A stretch of DNA of 64,000 nt from Caballeronia hypogeia (GTDB taxonomy: Bacteria > Pseudomonadota > Gammaproteobacteria > Burkholderiales > Burkholderiaceae): assembly GCF_001544875.2 (NCBI RefSeq), contig NZ_FCOA02000005.1, positions 204,461-268,460 on the forward strand, given 5' to 3'. Within the stretch, counting starts at the first letter, position 1. Each line of letters begins with the position of its first letter. Positions 43,552 to 52,400 of the stretch are shown here, one piece after another. The translations under genes and the position numbers were made by a program. Under the pieces are notes generated by a model. The model was not told the DNA's origin. It saw only the letters and a program-made list of their open reading frames with translations, and did not search any database.

Positions 43552-44298
43552 ATGCTACTGATGGACAAGCTGGCGGTCGTGACCGGCGGGAGCAGTGGCA
43601 TAGGCTTCGCCGCCGCGGAACGATTCACGTCCGAGGGCGCGCGCGTGGTGATCAGCGGGCGCAATGCCGAAAAGCTCGAACATGCCGCACAGAAGCTCGG
43701 CGCCAATGCATTGCCCGTGATCGCCGATGCGTCGAGCGCCGCGGACATGCATCGACTGTATGAGACCGCGGTCGGCCATTTTCAGTGCAACGTCGATGTC
43801 GTGGTCGCCAACGCCGGGATTTCCCGGCAAACGCCGGTGCGCGATACGCCGCTCGAACAATTCTCCGAGGTGCTCGCGATCAACGTAGGCGGGGTATACG
43901 CAACGGTGCGCGAGGCGCTGCCGTTTCTCGCAAGACCTGCATCGATCGTTCTGGTGGCTTCGCTCGCCGCCAGTCAGGGGACGAAGCATTTCTCCGCGTA
44001 CTGTGCGTCGAAGGCGGCGGTCGTTTCGCTCGCAAAGAGCTTCGCGGCCGAGTTCGTCGATCTCGATATCCGCGTCAACAGCATTTCCCCGGGCGTCGCG
44101 AATACGCCAATCTTCGATTCATTGGGCATGTCGGAGGCGCAACTGCTCGAATGGGCCAGGGTCATTCCGATGAAGCGGCCAGCCGATCCGGTCGAGATCG
44201 CGACGGCGATTCTGTTTCTTGCCTCGGAGGCGTCGCGCTACATGACCGGCGCCGATCTAGCGGTCGACGGCGGCATGTCGGGCATCAGTCCTTTTTGA
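43552..44298 (+). CDS. Short-chain dehydrogenase/reductase (classical SDR)
   Basis: This 248-residue NAD(P)-dependent oxidoreductase has the cofactor motif TGGSSGIG at about residues 11-18, NAG in VVANAGIS, the catalytic serine region VLVASLAAS, YCASK with the catalytic Tyr and Lys, and the C-terminal GADLAVDGG. SDRs of this size often oxidise sugars to lactones, hydroxy acids or 3-oxoacyl groups. Start ATG 43552 has GAGGTGAGG directly upstream. It is coupled to the cupin gene and lies 159 bases upstream of an MFS carrier. The neighbours suggest a sugar or polyol dehydrogenase that starts the sugar-acid pathway. Confidence 0.87.
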   Translation: MLLMDKLAVVTGGSSGIGFAAAERFTSEGARVVISGRNAEKLEHAAQKLGANALPVIADASSAADMHRLYETAVGHFQCNVDVVVANAGISRQTPVRDTPLEQFSEVLAINVGGVYATVREALPFLARPASIVLVASLAASQGTKHFSAYCASKAAVVSLAKSFAAEFVDLDIRVNSISPGVANTPIFDSLGMSEAQLLEWARVIPMKRPADPVEIATAILFLASEASRYMTGADLAVDGGMSGISPF

Positions 44299-44309
44299 AC
44301 ATTCCCTGC

Positions 44310-44364
44310 GAGCGATAACCTCAGGGAATCGCGCCATAAGCGAATTTCAATAGACGGCTATCAC
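44310..44364 (+). promoter_or_regulatory. LysR-type operator A, upstream of the first MFS gene
   Basis: GCGATAAC at 44312-44319 and GCTATCAC at 44357-44364 are inverted half-sites with centres 45 bases apart. The whole 55-base block aligns without gaps to operator B at 46761-46815 with about 38 identities, including GAGCGATAACC at its left end. It lies 93 bases upstream of the MFS start at 44458, the usual place for a LysR regulator that activates. Confidence 0.7.
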
Positions 44365-44457
44365 GGTTTTCTCCAGACTCTGCAGCGACGGACTCGGGTT
44401 CCCGGTCCGCCCTCGACAAGAGCGCGCTCACGCGCAAAAAAGGAGGAGACACAAGCC

Positions 44458-45771
44458 ATGCCGCATCGCCCAAGAGTTACCCGGTCGGTTCTCGCGCTCA
44501 TGTGCGCGATGTCGTTCATCATGTACCTCGATCGCGTCAATCTTTCCGCCGCCGCGGGACTGATTCGCGACGACCTGCATCTTTCCAATACCGATGTCGG
44601 CTTCGTGTTCGGCGCCTTCGCCTACACGTATGCGATCTGCCAGGTGATCGGCGGATGGTTCAGCGATCGCGTCGGCGCGAAGACCACGCTCGTGCTGTGC
44701 GCGACGATCTGGATCATCGCGACGGTCGCGACCGGCTTCGCGGGCGGCGTGGCGTCGCTGTTCTGCGCGCGCATGCTGCTCGGCATCGGCGAAGGCGCCG
44801 CATTGCCCGCGCAGGCGCGCGCGCTCGTCAACTGGTATCCGGCGAGCAAGCGCGGCTTCGTGCAAGGGCTCACGCATTCGTTTTCGCGTCTCGGCAACGC
44901 CCTCACGCCGCCGCTGATCGCGATCCTCGTGGCGGTTGCTTCGTGGCGCGCGTCGTTCCTGCTGGTCGGCGCGCTCACCGCCGTCTGGCTCGTGTTTTAC
45001 GCCTGGTACTTCAGGGACGACCCGCGCAAGCATCCGCATATCACGGCGGAGGAAGTGGCCGAATTGCCGCCTGAAACGACGGCCTCGGCAAAGAAGACGC
45101 GCGAGCCGACGCCGTGGGGCCGCCTCATCCGGCGCATCGGTCCGACCATGATGGTCTACTTCTGCTACGGCTGGACCGGCTGGCTGTTCTTCACGTGGCT
45201 GCCCACGTTCTTCATGCACGGACGCGGCCTCGATCTCAAGAGCTCGGCGCTGTTCTCGGCGGGCGTGTTTCTTTCGGGCGTGGTGGGCAACACGGCGGGC
45301 GGCGTGCTGTCGGATCGCATTCTCAAGCGCACGGGCGACGTGGTCGCCGCGCGCCGCAACATGATCATCATCGCGTTTCTGGGCGCGCTGGTGTTTCTCG
45401 CCCCGGTGATGATCGTGCACTCGCTGCCCGTCATGGCCGCGTCGCTGAGCCTGTCGTTCTTCTTCCTCGAGATGACGATCGGGCCGATCTGGGCCGTGCC
45501 GATGGACATCACGCCGAAGCACGTGGGCATCGCGAGCGGACTCGTGAACGCCGGTTCCGCTGTGGCGGGCATCTTCTCGCCGATCGCCTTCGGCTTCATC
45601 GTCGATCGCACGGGGAACTGGACGCTGCCGTTCGCCGGATCGCTGGGTTTGCTGGCGCTGGGTATCGTGATGACGTTCTTCATGCGTCCAGATATCAAGC
45701 TGGATCGCGACGTGCAGCAAGAACCGGCTTCGGTCGGACAGGGCTTGGAGCTCGCCGAGCAGCGCGACTGA
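44458..45771 (+). CDS. MFS transporter, ACS family (hexuronate/galactonate-like)
   Basis: This 437-residue, twelve-segment carrier of the anion:cation symporter family is typical of sugar-acid importers such as ExuT, GudP and DgoT. It has the N-terminal MYLDRVNLSAAAG, the loop motif WFSDRVGAK and the LLGIGEGAALPA signature. The C-terminus ends with a 40-residue cytosolic tail. An AGGAGGAG site precedes the start. It is under operator A and ends at a strong terminator shared with the lysR gene. With the regulator and operator B nearby, it probably imports the sugar acid degraded by the 46.9-52.4 kb operon. Confidence 0.9.
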   Translation: MPHRPRVTRSVLALMCAMSFIMYLDRVNLSAAAGLIRDDLHLSNTDVGFVFGAFAYTYAICQVIGGWFSDRVGAKTTLVLCATIWIIATVATGFAGGVASLFCARMLLGIGEGAALPAQARALVNWYPASKRGFVQGLTHSFSRLGNALTPPLIAILVAVASWRASFLLVGALTAVWLVFYAWYFRDDPRKHPHITAEEVAELPPETTASAKKTREPTPWGRLIRRIGPTMMVYFCYGWTGWLFFTWLPTFFMHGRGLDLKSSALFSAGVFLSGVVGNTAGGVLSDRILKRTGDVVAARRNMIIIAFLGALVFLAPVMIVHSLPVMAASLSLSFFFLEMTIGPIWAVPMDITPKHVGIASGLVNAGSAVAGIFSPIAFGFIVDRTGNWTLPFAGSLGLLALGIVMTFFMRPDIKLDRDVQQEPASVGQGLELAEQRD

Positions 45772-45786
45772 AGCGGATGAACGAAC

Positions 45787-45825
45787 GAGGCCGCCTTCGT
45801 GAAAGAAGGCGGCCTCTTCGTTTTC
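45787..45825. terminator. Bidirectional rho-independent terminator
   Basis: GAGGCCGCCTTC (45787-45798) pairs perfectly with GAAGGCGGCCTC (45805-45816) over a 6-base loop, followed by TTCGTTTTC. It sits between the converging MFS and lysR genes and its T-rich tail overlaps the lysR stop codon. Confidence 0.88.
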
Positions 45826-46747
45826 AGGCGGCGCGAATCGCCTCGATCACCAGTTGCGTCGCCGGACTGATGCGCCGGTTCTTGCGCAGAATGAGCCCAT
45901 AAGGCGCGAGCCGGCCACGCAAGGACGTGGAGAGCGACGCAATCGTGCCGAGCGCCGCATAGTAATCCGCCACGGACGATGGCAGCACCGCCAGCATGTC
46001 CGAATCCCGCAACAGCGAGAGCGTCGTGAGAATCGACGAAGTCTCCACGGTGCTCGCGGGCGGCGCCACGCGCGACTCCCTGAAAGTCTGGTCGATGACC
46101 TCGCGCATCGGGCTGGGAGCCGGCTGCATGATCCACGCGAACTTCGCGATCTCCGCGAGTTTCGGCCGGCCCGCGATCGATAGCGCCGGATGATCCGGCC
46201 GCGCGACGATGGAAAGCGCCTCCTCCGACAAGGTCTCGAAGCTCAGGTCCAGCGCGGGAAAGCCATACGGTATGCGTCCGACCACGACATCGAGCTGATC
46301 CTGCTGCAAGGCCTGCACGAGCACGTCGCTGGTATCGATCTGCACGCTGATCTGCAAGCGCGGATGCGCCTCCTTCAATTGCACGATCACATGTGTCAGC
46401 AGGTCCGGCGCGGGCGCCATGACCGCGCCGATACGCACCTTGCCGATATCGCCCGCCTCGATCGCGGCGAGCTCCTCGCGGAGTTCGTCCAGGTCCTCGA
46501 ACATCACGCGCGCATAGCGCATGACCGCCTCGCCGTAGACAGTCGGCTCCATGCCGCGCGCATGCCGCACGAACAGCGATACGCCGATGGTGTCTTCCAG
46601 CTCCTTGAGCGCCTTGGTGGCCGCCGGCTGGGTCATCGCGAGTTCATCGGCGGCGCTGCGCAGCGATTCGGTTTCGGAGAGAGCGAGCATGAGTTGCAGA
46701 TGGCGCAGGCGGAGTCGTTTCCGGATAGTCGAAGCGGGCGCAATCAT
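45824..46747 (-). CDS. LysR-family transcriptional regulator
   Basis: This 307-residue regulator has an N-terminal winged helix-turn-helix (residues about 10-70: LRHLQLMLALSETESLRSAADELAMTQPAATKALKELE read in parts) and a periplasmic-binding-like effector domain from about residue 95. It most resembles the GbpR/PcaQ-like group, whose members respond to sugars or aromatic acids. It is divergent from the dehydratase operon, with operator B in between, and convergent with the MFS gene. The paired operators suggest it activates both units and controls itself. The effector is probably the sugar acid or lactone of the pathway. Confidence 0.92.
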   Translation of the reverse strand: MIAPASTIRKRLRLRHLQLMLALSETESLRSAADELAMTQPAATKALKELEDTIGVSLFVRHARGMEPTVYGEAVMRYARVMFEDLDELREELAAIEAGDIGKVRIGAVMAPAPDLLTHVIVQLKEAHPRLQISVQIDTSDVLVQALQQDQLDVVVGRIPYGFPALDLSFETLSEEALSIVARPDHPALSIAGRPKLAEIAKFAWIMQPAPSPMREVIDQTFRESRVAPPASTVETSSILTTLSLLRDSDMLAVLPSSVADYYAALGTIASLSTSLRGRLAPYGLILRKNRRISPATQLVIEAIRAA

Positions 46748-46760
46748 TTCTTGTCGTCGT

Positions 46761-46815
46761 GAGCGATAACCATAGGAAATAGGGCGATGCGAAATATTCA
46801 GTGGTCAGTTATCGC
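46761..46815. promoter_or_regulatory. LysR-type operator B, lysR/dehydratase divergent promoter
   Basis: GCGATAAC at 46763-46770 and its exact reverse complement GTTATCGC at 46808-46815 have centres 45 bases apart. The block begins 14 bases upstream of the lysR start and ends 86 bases before the dehydratase start. The similarity to operator A in sequence, spacing and position supports one tetrameric LysR protein binding both. Confidence 0.75.
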
Positions 46816-46901
46816 GGAGTTTCGCACACTAGCGTCACCCGAAACAGCCGCGCAAACCCTCGACCTGCGCGGCGCCAATCGATCGAACGGAGACAACCAA
46901 G

Positions 46902-48077
46902 ATGAAGATCAAGCACGTCCGCGCACGCGTTTTCGAATGGAAAGGCAAGGTCGTGCCGCCGCAATCGCACTTCTGCACGAACGCGGTGGACATCCTCTAC
47001 GAACGCGGCGACGCGATGGGCTCGTTCCGCTTTCACGGCTGGCTCGTGGTGGAGATCGAATGCGACGACGGCACCGTGGGCATCGGCAATTGCGCGCTCG
47101 CGCCGCGCGTGGCCAAGCAGATCGTCGATGAATATCTCGCGCCCATCTGCATCGGCGAAGACCCGTTCGACTACGAATACCTGTGGCAGAAGATGTACCG
47201 GCGCACGCTGGCGTGGGGCCGCAAGGGCATCGGCATGGCGGCGATCTCGGCAATGGACATCGCCATCTGGGACATCATGGGCAAGGCCGTGAAGAAGCCG
47301 GTGTTCAAGCTGCTCGGCGGCCGCACGAAAGAGAAGATCTGGTGCTATGCGTCGAAGCTCTATAACAACGACGACCGCGACGCCTTTCTCGCGGAAGCGC
47401 ATGGTTATCTCGACCAGGGCTTCACCGCGATGAAGATGCGTTTCGGCTATGGCCCGAAGGACGGCCCGAAGGGCATGGCGAAGAACCTCGAACAAGTGCG
47501 CCTGCTGCGCGAACTCGTGGGCGACGAGGTGGACATCATGCTCGAATGCTACATGGGCTGGACGCTCGAATACGCGCGCCGCATGCTGCCGCGCCTCGCC
47601 GAATTCAATCCGCGCTGGCTGGAAGAACCGGTGATCGGCGACGACGTGGAAGGCTATCAGGAGCTCAAGAAGATGAACATCCTGCCCATCTCGGGCGGCG
47701 AGCACGAGTTCACCGTGTATGGCTTCAAGGACCTGCTCGAACGGCGCGCGGTGGACGTCATCCAGTACGACACGAATCGCGTGGGCGGCATTACGGCGGC
47801 GCGCAAGATCAATGCGATGGCCGAGGCTTGGTCGGTGCCCGTCATTCCGCACGCGGGGCAGATGCATAACTATCACCTGACCATGGCCTCGACCGCGAGC
47901 CCGATGTCCGAGTTCTTCCCGGTGTTCGACGTCGAAGTGGGCAACGAGCTTTTCTACTACATCTTCGAGGGCGAGCCGCAACCGGAGAACGGCTATCTGC
48001 AACTGTCCGACGAGACGCCGGGTCTCGGCATCACGCTGTCGGACAAGCATCTGAAGGACTTCGACATCGTCGAATGA
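46902..48077 (+). CDS. Mandelate racemase/enolase-superfamily sugar-acid dehydratase (rhamnonate dehydratase-like)
   Basis: The enzyme should remove water from an aldonic acid to give a 2-keto-3-deoxy acid. The 391-residue protein has the capping domain and the barrel motifs of the superfamily: the base region [10 protein letters not shown], magnesium ligands in [14 protein letters not shown] and SGGEHEF, and the catalytic histidine in [12 protein letters not shown]. This pattern is closest to L-rhamnonate dehydratase-like members, though the actual substrate cannot be read. It is the first gene of the operon, 86 bases from operator B, followed by an MFS carrier, a PdxA-like dehydrogenase, a lactonase-like hydrolase and a DapA-like lyase. 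Confidence 0.87.
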   Translation: MKIKHVRARVFEWKGKVVPPQSHFCTNAVDILYERGDAMGSFRFHGWLVVEIECDDGTVGIGNCALAPRVAKQIVDEYLAPICIGEDPFDYEYLWQKMYRRTLAWGRKGIGMAAISAMDIAIWDIMGKAVKKPVFKLLGGRTKEKIWCYASKLYNNDDRDAFLAEAHGYLDQGFTAMKMRFGYGPKDGPKGMAKNLEQVRLLRELVGDEVDIMLECYMGWTLEYARRMLPRLAEFNPRWLEEPVIGDDVEGYQELKKMNILPISGGEHEFTVYGFKDLLERRAVDVIQYDTNRVGGITAARKINAMAEAWSVPVIPHAGQMHNYHLTMASTASPMSEFFPVFDVEVGNELFYYIFEGEPQPENGYLQLSDETPGLGITLSDKHLKDFDIVE

Positions 48078-48122
48078 TCCTTGCGACAAGGGCCGATGCA
48101 GCCCGCGAAACAGGAGACGGAC

Positions 48123-49424
48123 ATGGAAAGCGCCCGTGCGGCAACGCATGATCAGGCAACGGCACAGCGCGCGAGCAGCGTGCGCTGGCGCATCTTCGGC
48201 GTAGTGTTCCTCATCACGCTGATCAACTTGGTGGACCGCATCTCGCTGTCGATCGCGATGCCCACCATCGCGAAGGAGTTCGCCCTCTCGCCCACGATGC
48301 AGGGGCTCATCCTGTCCAGTTTCTTCTGGTCGTATGCGCTGTTGCAGATTCCGGGGGGCTGGCTGATCGACCGCTTCGGGGCGCGCAAGGTGGTCGCCGG
48401 CGCAACGTTGCTGTGGGGCCTGTTTCAGACGCTGATGGGCGCGGCGACCGGCGGCCTCTCGATGCTCGTCATGCGCGTCGGGCTGGGCGCCGCCGAAGCG
48501 CCGCTATTTCCTGCGGGCAGCAAGCTCAATGCGTTATGGCTCTCGAAGAAGGAACGCGCGCGCGGCGCGGTGCTGATGGATGCGGGATCGCCGCTGGGCG
48601 CGGCGATCGGCGGTCTCGCGATCTCCAACCTGATCCTGATGTTCGGCTCGTGGCGCACGGCGTTCGTCGTCGCGGGTCTCGCGACCATCGCGTGCGGCTG
48701 GCTGGCGTGGCGCTATCTGCGCGACGATCCCGCGAAGCATCCGAGCGTCAACGCGGCGGAACTCGACCATATCCGCGACGGCGCGCCCGCGCAGGCGAGC
48801 GCCGCGGTTCAGGCGAGCGCGCACATGCAGGACGCGCCCTTGCCGTTGCGCTCCACGGTTGCAATGTGCGTAGGCCGCATGGCCTGGGCAATGATCTTCT
48901 TCGGCTTGCTGACCTGGGGCCCGAGCTATCTGACGCAAGCGCGCGGCTTGAGCCTGTCGCAGATCGGCGCGGCCACTTTCTTCATCTTCCTGGCGGGCGC
49001 GTGCGGCTCGTTGACGGGCGGCTTTCTGTGCGACGCGTTGTGCTCCTGGGGCTTCGCGCGCGGCAAGGTCGTGAAGAGCATGATCGCGGTATCGGGTCTG
49101 GCGACGCTCGCCGTGTTCGCCGCGCTGCCGGGCATTTCATCGCCCGTGACGGCCATCGCGGTGCTGTGCGCGGCGGCGTTCGTGCTGCTGTGGGGCAGCC
49201 TCTACTGGAGCCTGCCGTCGCTGCTCGCGAGCCCGGGGCGAGTCGGCCTGCTCGGCGCGTGCATGAATTGCGCGGGCAGCGTCGGCGGCATTTCGATTCC
49301 GCTCATCACCGGATTCATTCTTCAACGCACCGGCTCTTTCGACGCGGTGCTGGACTTTTACAGCGCATGCGCGCTGGTGTATATCTTCGGAACGCTCGCT
49401 ATCGACCTGCGCCGCACGCGCTGA
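48123..49424 (+). CDS. MFS transporter, ACS family
   Basis: This 433-residue anion:cation symporter-family carrier has twelve segments. It begins after a GGAGA site at ATG 48123; an earlier in-frame ATG at 48081 lacks a ribosome site. Marks include LINLVDRISLSIAMPT, GGWLIDRFGARK and VRVGLGAAEAPLFPAGSKL. A hydrophilic central loop runs from about residue 200 to 240. Two carriers of the same family in one regulon suggest either two related substrates (for example acid and lactone) or high and low affinity routes. It lies 45 bases after the dehydratase gene. Confidence 0.9.
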   Translation: MESARAATHDQATAQRASSVRWRIFGVVFLITLINLVDRISLSIAMPTIAKEFALSPTMQGLILSSFFWSYALLQIPGGWLIDRFGARKVVAGATLLWGLFQTLMGAATGGLSMLVMRVGLGAAEAPLFPAGSKLNALWLSKKERARGAVLMDAGSPLGAAIGGLAISNLILMFGSWRTAFVVAGLATIACGWLAWRYLRDDPAKHPSVNAAELDHIRDGAPAQASAAVQASAHMQDAPLPLRSTVAMCVGRMAWAMIFFGLLTWGPSYLTQARGLSLSQIGAATFFIFLAGACGSLTGGFLCDALCSWGFARGKVVKSMIAVSGLATLAVFAALPGISSPVTAIAVLCAAAFVLLWGSLYWSLPSLLASPGRVGLLGACMNCAGSVGGISIPLITGFILQRTGSFDAVLDFYSACALVYIFGTLAIDLRRTR

Positions 49425-49446
49425 TATTTAGAAAAGGCAAATTACG

Positions 49447-50448
49447 ATGAAACCCCGTATTGCAGTCCTGCTCGGCGACCCTGCCGGCATCGGTCCCGAA
49501 CTCATCGCGCGTCTGCTCGCGCGGCCCGAAAATCGCACGCGTGCCGATCTGCTCATCATCGGTGACAGGCGCGAGCTGGAAAAAGGCATGGAAATCGCGC
49601 AACAGCGCTTCGACTACACCGTGGTCGAGAACGAAGCCGATGCGAAGCGCGATACCGATGTCCCCGCGCTGATCGATTTCCGCCTGCCCGACGAAGCGCC
49701 CTATGAGCGCGCCGTATCGACGGAACGCGGCGGCCGCTACAGCCTCGAGGCGTTCAAGAAAGCGCTCGCCCTGACGCAGGACAAGCGCACCCACGCGATG
49801 ATGTTCGCGCCGGTCAACAAGACCTCGCTGCATCTGGCGGGCATGGAGACGAGCGACGAGATGGAATGGTTCGCGCGCCAGCTCGATTACAGCGGCGCGT
49901 TCTGCGAGTTCAACGTGCTCGACGAACTGTGGACTTCGCGCGTCACCTCGCACATGGCGCTCAAGGACGTGAGCGCGCGGCTTTCGGAGCAGCGCATCAT
50001 CGGCGCGATCCGCCTGATCGACGACGGTCTGAAGCGCGCGGGAATCGCCGCCCCGCGCATCGCGGTATGCGGCTTCAATCCGCATAACGGCGACAATGGC
50101 GCGTTCGGCCGCGAGGAGCTGGACGTGATCGCGCCCGCCGTCGAAAAAGCGCGCTCGCTCGGCTACGACGCACAGGGCCCGTTCCCCGCGGATACGATCT
50201 TCGTGCGCGCGCGCGATCAGAAAGCGTTCGATGGCGTGGTCACGATGTACCACGATCAAGGTCAGATCGCGATGAAGCTGATGGGCTTCTGGCGCGGCGT
50301 GACGGTTCACGGCGGCCTGCCGGTGCCGATCACCACGCCCGCGCACGGCACCGCGTTCGATATCCACGGTCAGGGCAAGGCCGACGTGGGCGCGACGCAA
50401 AAGGCTTTCGACATCGCGTTGCGCATGGCGCAGGACCGCCTGGGCTGA
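49447..50448 (+). CDS. PdxA-family dehydrogenase (PdxA2-like)
   Basis: PdxA proteins oxidise a hydroxyacid using NAD and a divalent metal, often with decarboxylation. The 333-residue protein starts MKPRIAVLLGDPAGIGPE, has FAPVNKTSLHLAG, and shows the three metal histidines in VTSHMALKD, FNPHNGDNG and TMYHDQGQIAMK. True PdxA works in pyridoxal synthesis; PdxA2-type paralogues act on phosphorylated threonate or erythronate made by a DUF1537 kinase, and TphB-like ones act on cis-diols. No kinase gene is present here, so a non-phosphorylated substrate or an unlinked kinase is implied. It is 22 bases after the MFS gene and 4 before the hydrolase. Confidence 0.88.
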   Translation: MKPRIAVLLGDPAGIGPELIARLLARPENRTRADLLIIGDRRELEKGMEIAQQRFDYTVVENEADAKRDTDVPALIDFRLPDEAPYERAVSTERGGRYSLEAFKKALALTQDKRTHAMMFAPVNKTSLHLAGMETSDEMEWFARQLDYSGAFCEFNVLDELWTSRVTSHMALKDVSARLSEQRIIGAIRLIDDGLKRAGIAAPRIAVCGFNPHNGDNGAFGREELDVIAPAVEKARSLGYDAQGPFPADTIFVRARDQKAFDGVVTMYHDQGQIAMKLMGFWRGVTVHGGLPVPITTPAHGTAFDIHGQGKADVGATQKAFDIALRMAQDRLG

Positions 50449-50452
50449 CGTC

Positions 50453-51409
50453 ATGATGCGCGAGCACATCGAGGCCTTGCGCCAGCGCTTCCTGACGAGC
50501 GGCGACGACGCGGACCTGCCCATCGTCGATGCCCATCATCACTTCTGGGATCTGGAGCGCAACTATCATCCGTGGCTGCGCGACGTGCCGCGTATTCCAT
50601 TTCGTTACGGCGATTACGAAAGCATCTGCCGCGACTTTCTGCCCGACGATTACTTCGCGCAGGCGGGCAATCATCGCATCGTCAAGACAGTGATGATGGA
50701 AGGCGAATGGGACCCGCGCGATCCGACGGGCGAGGCGCGCTGGGCCACGGCGCTGCATCAGCGCACCGGCTTGCCGAGCGCGATGGCCGCGCAGATCTGG
50801 CTCGACCGCGACGATGTGACCGATGTGCTCGCCGCCTATCGCGACTTGCCGCTCGTGCGCAGCGTGCGGCACAAGCCCACGACCGTGCCGCGCGCAACGC
50901 ATGGCGCCGATTTCAACGCGCCCGGCTCGATGCGTTGCGAGCGCTGGAGGCGCGGTTATGCGCTGCTCGAAGCGAGCGGCCTGATGTTCGAGTTACAAGC
51001 GCCGTGGTGGCATTTCGGCGAGGCGAGCGAACTCGCGCGCGACTTTCCGCGCACGACAATCATCGTGAATCACACGGGCCTGCCCGCCGATCGCAGCGAC
51101 GAAGCGCTGGCCGCGTGGCGGCGCGCGCTCGATACGCTCGCGCGTCATCCGAACGTGTGGCTGAAGATTTCGGGCATCGGCGAGCAGGGCGTGACATGGA
51201 GCGCCGCGCGCAACGGCCCGGTCGTGCGCGACGCGATCGCGAGCTTCGGCGCGACGCGTTGTCTCTTCGCGAGCAACTTTCCCGTCGACAGTCTCGTGGT
51301 CACGCTCGACGATCTGTTCAGCGGCTTCAAGGCAATGGTCGCCCAGCGCTCGCGCGAAGAGCGTCTCGCGCTCTTTTACGACAATGCGTGCGCACTTTAC
51401 CGGATATAG
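50453..51409 (+). CDS. Amidohydrolase family 2 protein, probable lactonase
   Basis: This 318-residue TIM-barrel metal hydrolase opens with the metal-binding IVDAHHHFWDLERNYHPWL. It has a histidine in IVNHTGLPAD and the late aspartate region CLFASNFPVDS. This subgroup includes L-fucono-1,5-lactonase and 2-pyrone-4,6-dicarboxylate lactonase. In this operon the best guess is opening of an aldonolactone to the acid used by the dehydratase. It starts 4 bases after the PdxA-like gene and ends 26 before the DapA-like gene. Confidence 0.86.
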   Translation: MMREHIEALRQRFLTSGDDADLPIVDAHHHFWDLERNYHPWLRDVPRIPFRYGDYESICRDFLPDDYFAQAGNHRIVKTVMMEGEWDPRDPTGEARWATALHQRTGLPSAMAAQIWLDRDDVTDVLAAYRDLPLVRSVRHKPTTVPRATHGADFNAPGSMRCERWRRGYALLEASGLMFELQAPWWHFGEASELARDFPRTTIIVNHTGLPADRSDEALAAWRRALDTLARHPNVWLKISGIGEQGVTWSAARNGPVVRDAIASFGATRCLFASNFPVDSLVVTLDDLFSGFKAMVAQRSREERLALFYDNACALYRI

Positions 51410-51435
51410 ATACTCATCAAGGAGACACTCTCAAC

Positions 51436-52356
51436 ATGACTGCACCGATCTATCGCGGCGTGTTCCCCGTCGCTCCCACCATCTTCGATGACAACGGCAA
51501 GCTCGATCTCGAAGGCCAGAAGCGCGCCATCGATTTCATGATCGACGCGGGGTCGCACGGCGTGTGCATTCTCGCCAACTTCTCCGAGCAGTTCGCGCTC
51601 TCCGACGCCGAGCGCGAGGCCGTGCAGCGCACCGTGCTCGAACATGTCGCGGGCCGCGTGCCGGTGATCGTCACGACCACGCACTTCGGCTCGCAGATCT
51701 GCGCCGAACGCAGCCGCGCGGCGCAGGACGCGGGCGCGGCGATGGTCATGGTGATGCCGCCGTATCACGGCGCGACCATTCGCGTGAGCGAGCGCGGCAT
51801 CCAGGAGTTCTACCAGCGCGTGTCGGACGCGATCGACATTCCCATCATGATTCAGGATGCGCCGGTCGCGGGCACACCGCTGTCCGCATCGTTTCTCGCG
51901 AAACTGGCGAAGGAAGTCGAGCACGTCTCGTACTTCAAGGTCGAGACGGCGCAGGCGGCGTCCAAGCTGCGCGAGCTGATCGAGCTGGGCGGCGACGCGA
52001 TCGTGGGTCCCTGGGACGGCGAGGAAGCCATCACGCTGATTCCGGATTTCGATGCGGGCGCGACCGGCGCGATGACCGGCGGCGGCTATCCCGACGGCAT
52101 TCGCAAGATCGTCGATGCGTATGCGTCCGGCGATACCGGGCAGGCGGCGGCGCTCTATCAGCAATGGCTTCCGCTCATCAACTACGAGAACCGCCAGTGC
52201 GGGCTCGCGGCGTGCAAGACGCTGATGAAGGAGGGCGGTGTGATCCGTTCGGACGCGGTGCGCCATCCGCTCGCGCCGATGCATCCGAAGGTGCGCGAAG
52301 GGCTGCTCGAGGTGGCCCGCAGGCTCGATCCGCTGGTCCTGCGCTGGGGCCACTGA
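51436..52356 (+). CDS. DapA/NAL-family lyase, probable 2-keto-3-deoxy sugar-acid aldolase or dehydratase
   Basis: This 306-residue class I Schiff-base TIM barrel is of the dihydrodipicolinate synthase/N-acetylneuraminate lyase family. The catalytic lysine lies in SYFKVETAQA (about residue 170), the nearby pocket tyrosine in VMPPYHGAT, and the N-terminus RGVFPVAPTIFDDNG is typical. Family members in sugar-acid operons split or dehydrate 2-keto-3-deoxy acids made by enolase-type dehydratases. ATG 51436 is chosen after an AAGGAGA site; the long open frame upstream lies over the hydrolase gene. It is the last gene of the operon, followed by a 9-base-pair GC hairpin. Confidence 0.9.
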   Translation: MTAPIYRGVFPVAPTIFDDNGKLDLEGQKRAIDFMIDAGSHGVCILANFSEQFALSDAEREAVQRTVLEHVAGRVPVIVTTTHFGSQICAERSRAAQDAGAAMVMVMPPYHGATIRVSERGIQEFYQRVSDAIDIPIMIQDAPVAGTPLSASFLAKLAKEVEHVSYFKVETAQAASKLRELIELGGDAIVGPWDGEEAITLIPDFDAGATGAMTGGGYPDGIRKIVDAYASGDTGQAAALYQQWLPLINYENRQCGLAACKTLMKEGGVIRSDAVRHPLAPMHPKVREGLLEVARRLDPLVLRWGH

Positions 52357-52370
52357 GCCTGGATCGATAG

Positions 52371-52400
52371 CGCGCGCCGAGTCTGAATGGCCGGCGCGCG
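52371..52400 (+). terminator. Hairpin after the sugar-acid operon
   Basis: CGCGCGCCG (52371-52379) pairs perfectly with CGGCGCGCG (52392-52400) across 12 bases, starting 14 bases after the DapA-like stop. No T-run follows. Confidence 0.5.

Noticed and set aside
42066..45720. Long minus-strand frames opposite the permease, SDR and MFS genes
   Set aside because: Composition is dominated by Arg, His, Asp and Glu, as expected from the complement of membrane-protein codons. The plus-strand genes have clear motifs and ribosome sites.
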